Assembly: GCA_964393335.1 (NCBI GenBank)
Contig: CAYMTN010000284.1
Coordinates: 1 to 6,255, forward strand
DNA: 6,255 nucleotides
Reading direction: 5' to 3'
DNA from: CAYMTN01 sp964393335
GTDB lineage: Bacteria > Chloroflexota > Anaerolineae > Aggregatilineales > Aggregatilineaceae
Part shown: piece after piece, positions 5,776-6,255 of the stretch
Layout: each line of letters starts with the position of its first letter
How positions within the stretch are numbered: the stretch's first letter is position 1
Position numbers and translations under genes: made by a program
Notes under the pieces: generated by a model
The model's input: the letters and a program-made list of their open reading frames with translations, nothing else
What the model was told of the DNA's origin: nothing
Databases searched by the model: none

Positions 5776-5787
5776 CTATGGCATAAT
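5749..5787 (+). promoter_or_regulatory. Two overlapping promoters of the Fe-S carrier gene
   Basis: Promoter A is TTGACT (5749-5754), 17 nt, TAAACT (5772-5777), with five and four matches to consensus. Promoter B is TAGACA (5759-5764), 17 nt, CATAAT (5782-5787), with five and five. They are offset by 10 bp and share the half-site array. B looks better overall and would start near 5794, giving a leader of about 130 nt. Confidence 0.5.
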
Positions 5788-5881
5788 GAGTGAATATTTA
5801 CCGAATTGGGATCGTCGCGGTTTTCGTGGCGAAACGCTGCCGGGGAATTACACGAACCGGCGGCAGACACAACACCGGTAA
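5786..5881 (+). CDS. Possible 31-residue leader peptide (speculative)
   Basis: An ATG inside the -10 of promoter B opens a 31-codon frame ending in TAA, 42 nt before the Fe-S carrier gene. The product starts MSEYLPNWDRRG and is hydrophilic with seven Arg, without membrane segment or Cys. No ribosome site precedes it. From promoter A, however, transcription would begin only a base or two before the ATG, so it could be leaderless. Third-position GC (17 of 31) is lower than in the neighbouring genes, which argues against a long-standing gene. It may simply be chance. Confidence 0.18.
   Translation: MSEYLPNWDRRGFRGETLPGNYTNRRQTQHR
5820..5866 (+). promoter_or_regulatory. Two hairpins in the leader of the Fe-S carrier gene
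   Basis: TTTCG (5822-5826) pairs with CGAAA (5830-5834) around TGG. CTGCCG (5837-5842) then pairs with CGGCAG (5861-5866) around an 18-nt loop. Both lie between the promoter and the ribosome site. They could shape leader stability or translation, but the stems are short and I recognise no known riboswitch. Confidence 0.28.
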
Positions 5882-5923
5882 CCAACCATCATCGTATTGG
5901 AACTACACACACAGGAGAACATC

Positions 5924-6255
5924 ATGGCTGACGTTCAGCAGATCGAGACCCAGCAGCCCACCACCGACGTTGATACGCCGCTCTTGACCATTACGCCCTC
6001 GGCGGCACTGAAGGTGCAGGAACTGCTGGCCGAGCGTGAACTGGCCGGTTTTGCGCTGCGCGTCTTTGTGCAGGGCGGCGGCTGCTCTGGCCTGTCGTAT
6101 GGCATGGCCTTCGAGGAGACCATTTACCCGCAGGACAACGTCGTCGAAGCGGGCGGCGTGCGCCTGGTGATCGACCCGACCAGCCTGTCCTACATGCAGG
6201 GGTCCGAGATCGATTACGTGGACAGCCTGATGGGTGCCGGGTTTGCGATCAACAA
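5924..6255 (+). CDS. A-type iron-sulfur cluster carrier, HesB/IscA/ErpA family (3' end outside window)
   Basis: The first 110 codons are present and no stop occurs before the window end. A-type carriers are small cytosolic proteins that accept Fe-S clusters from the Isc or Suf scaffold and pass them to target enzymes. After an extra polar N-terminus of about 20 residues (rich in Gln and Thr) comes the family core: LTITPSAALKVQELLAE (21-37), LRVFVQGGGCSGLSYGMAF (45-63, with the first conserved ligand Cys54), GVRLVIDPTSLSYMQGSEID (78-97) and DSLMGAGFAINN. The paired C-terminal cysteines (C-G-C-G) should lie just beyond the window, so cluster-binding competence cannot be confirmed. The start is firm: AGGAG (5913-5917) stands 6 nt before the ATG. 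IscA, SufA and ErpA cannot be told apart from this fragment. Confidence 0.92.
   Translation, partial: MADVQQIETQQPTTDVDTPLLTITPSAALKVQELLAERELAGFALRVFVQGGGCSGLSYGMAFEETIYPQDNVVEAGGVRLVIDPTSLSYMQGSEIDYVDSLMGAGFAIN

Noticed and set aside
1..6255. tRNA, rRNA, CRISPR array, insertion sequence, phage or defence genes
   Set aside because: No cloverleaf, spaced repeats, transposase motifs or terminal repeats were seen on either strand by eye; all coding space is explained by the listed genes.

Overview
The window is a 6.3-kb stretch of GC-rich bacterial chromosome with ordinary housekeeping-type genes and no mobile element, CRISPR array, tRNA or rRNA. The best guess for the source is a member of the Chloroflexota (Anaerolineae-like). 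This is an inference from the GC-rich codon use, the Thr/Pro-rich linker behind a lipobox, and a secreted protein ending in a Trp/Tyr-rich module of a kind I associate with that phylum. No phylogenetic marker proves it.

Layout, left to right: the 3' end of a sugar-nucleotide epimerase-type SDR gene (+); a GNAT acetyltransferase (-), whose 3' end overlaps the epimerase tail; a homoserine kinase-family GHMP protein (+), divergent from the GNAT gene across about 180 bp; a one-domain cupin (+); a secreted beta-rich protein with a PPC-like domain (+) behind a good sigma-70-type promoter; an AadA-like nucleotidyltransferase (+) with a perfect extended -10 and a structured leader; a lipoprotein with a GH5-like barrel (+), close behind it and probably cotranscribed; then a 212-bp AT-richer control region and the 5' part of an A-type iron-sulfur carrier gene (HesB/IscA/ErpA family, +), cut by the window end.

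The genes do not form one pathway. The only convincing operon is nucleotidyltransferase plus lipoprotein (10-bp gap). The cupin may be read through from the kinase gene (118-bp gap).

Three points deserve a second look. (1) The homoserine kinase-family protein keeps the fold signatures but has lost the Gly-Ser-Ser core of the ATP loop and the HPDN motif. (2) The GH5-like lipoprotein appears to lack both catalytic glutamates and looks like a pseudo-glycosidase. (3) The Fe-S carrier gene is preceded by three alternating CTAAA half-sites woven through two overlapping promoters, which looks like an operator. The structured leaders of the nucleotidyltransferase and Fe-S genes are weaker leads.
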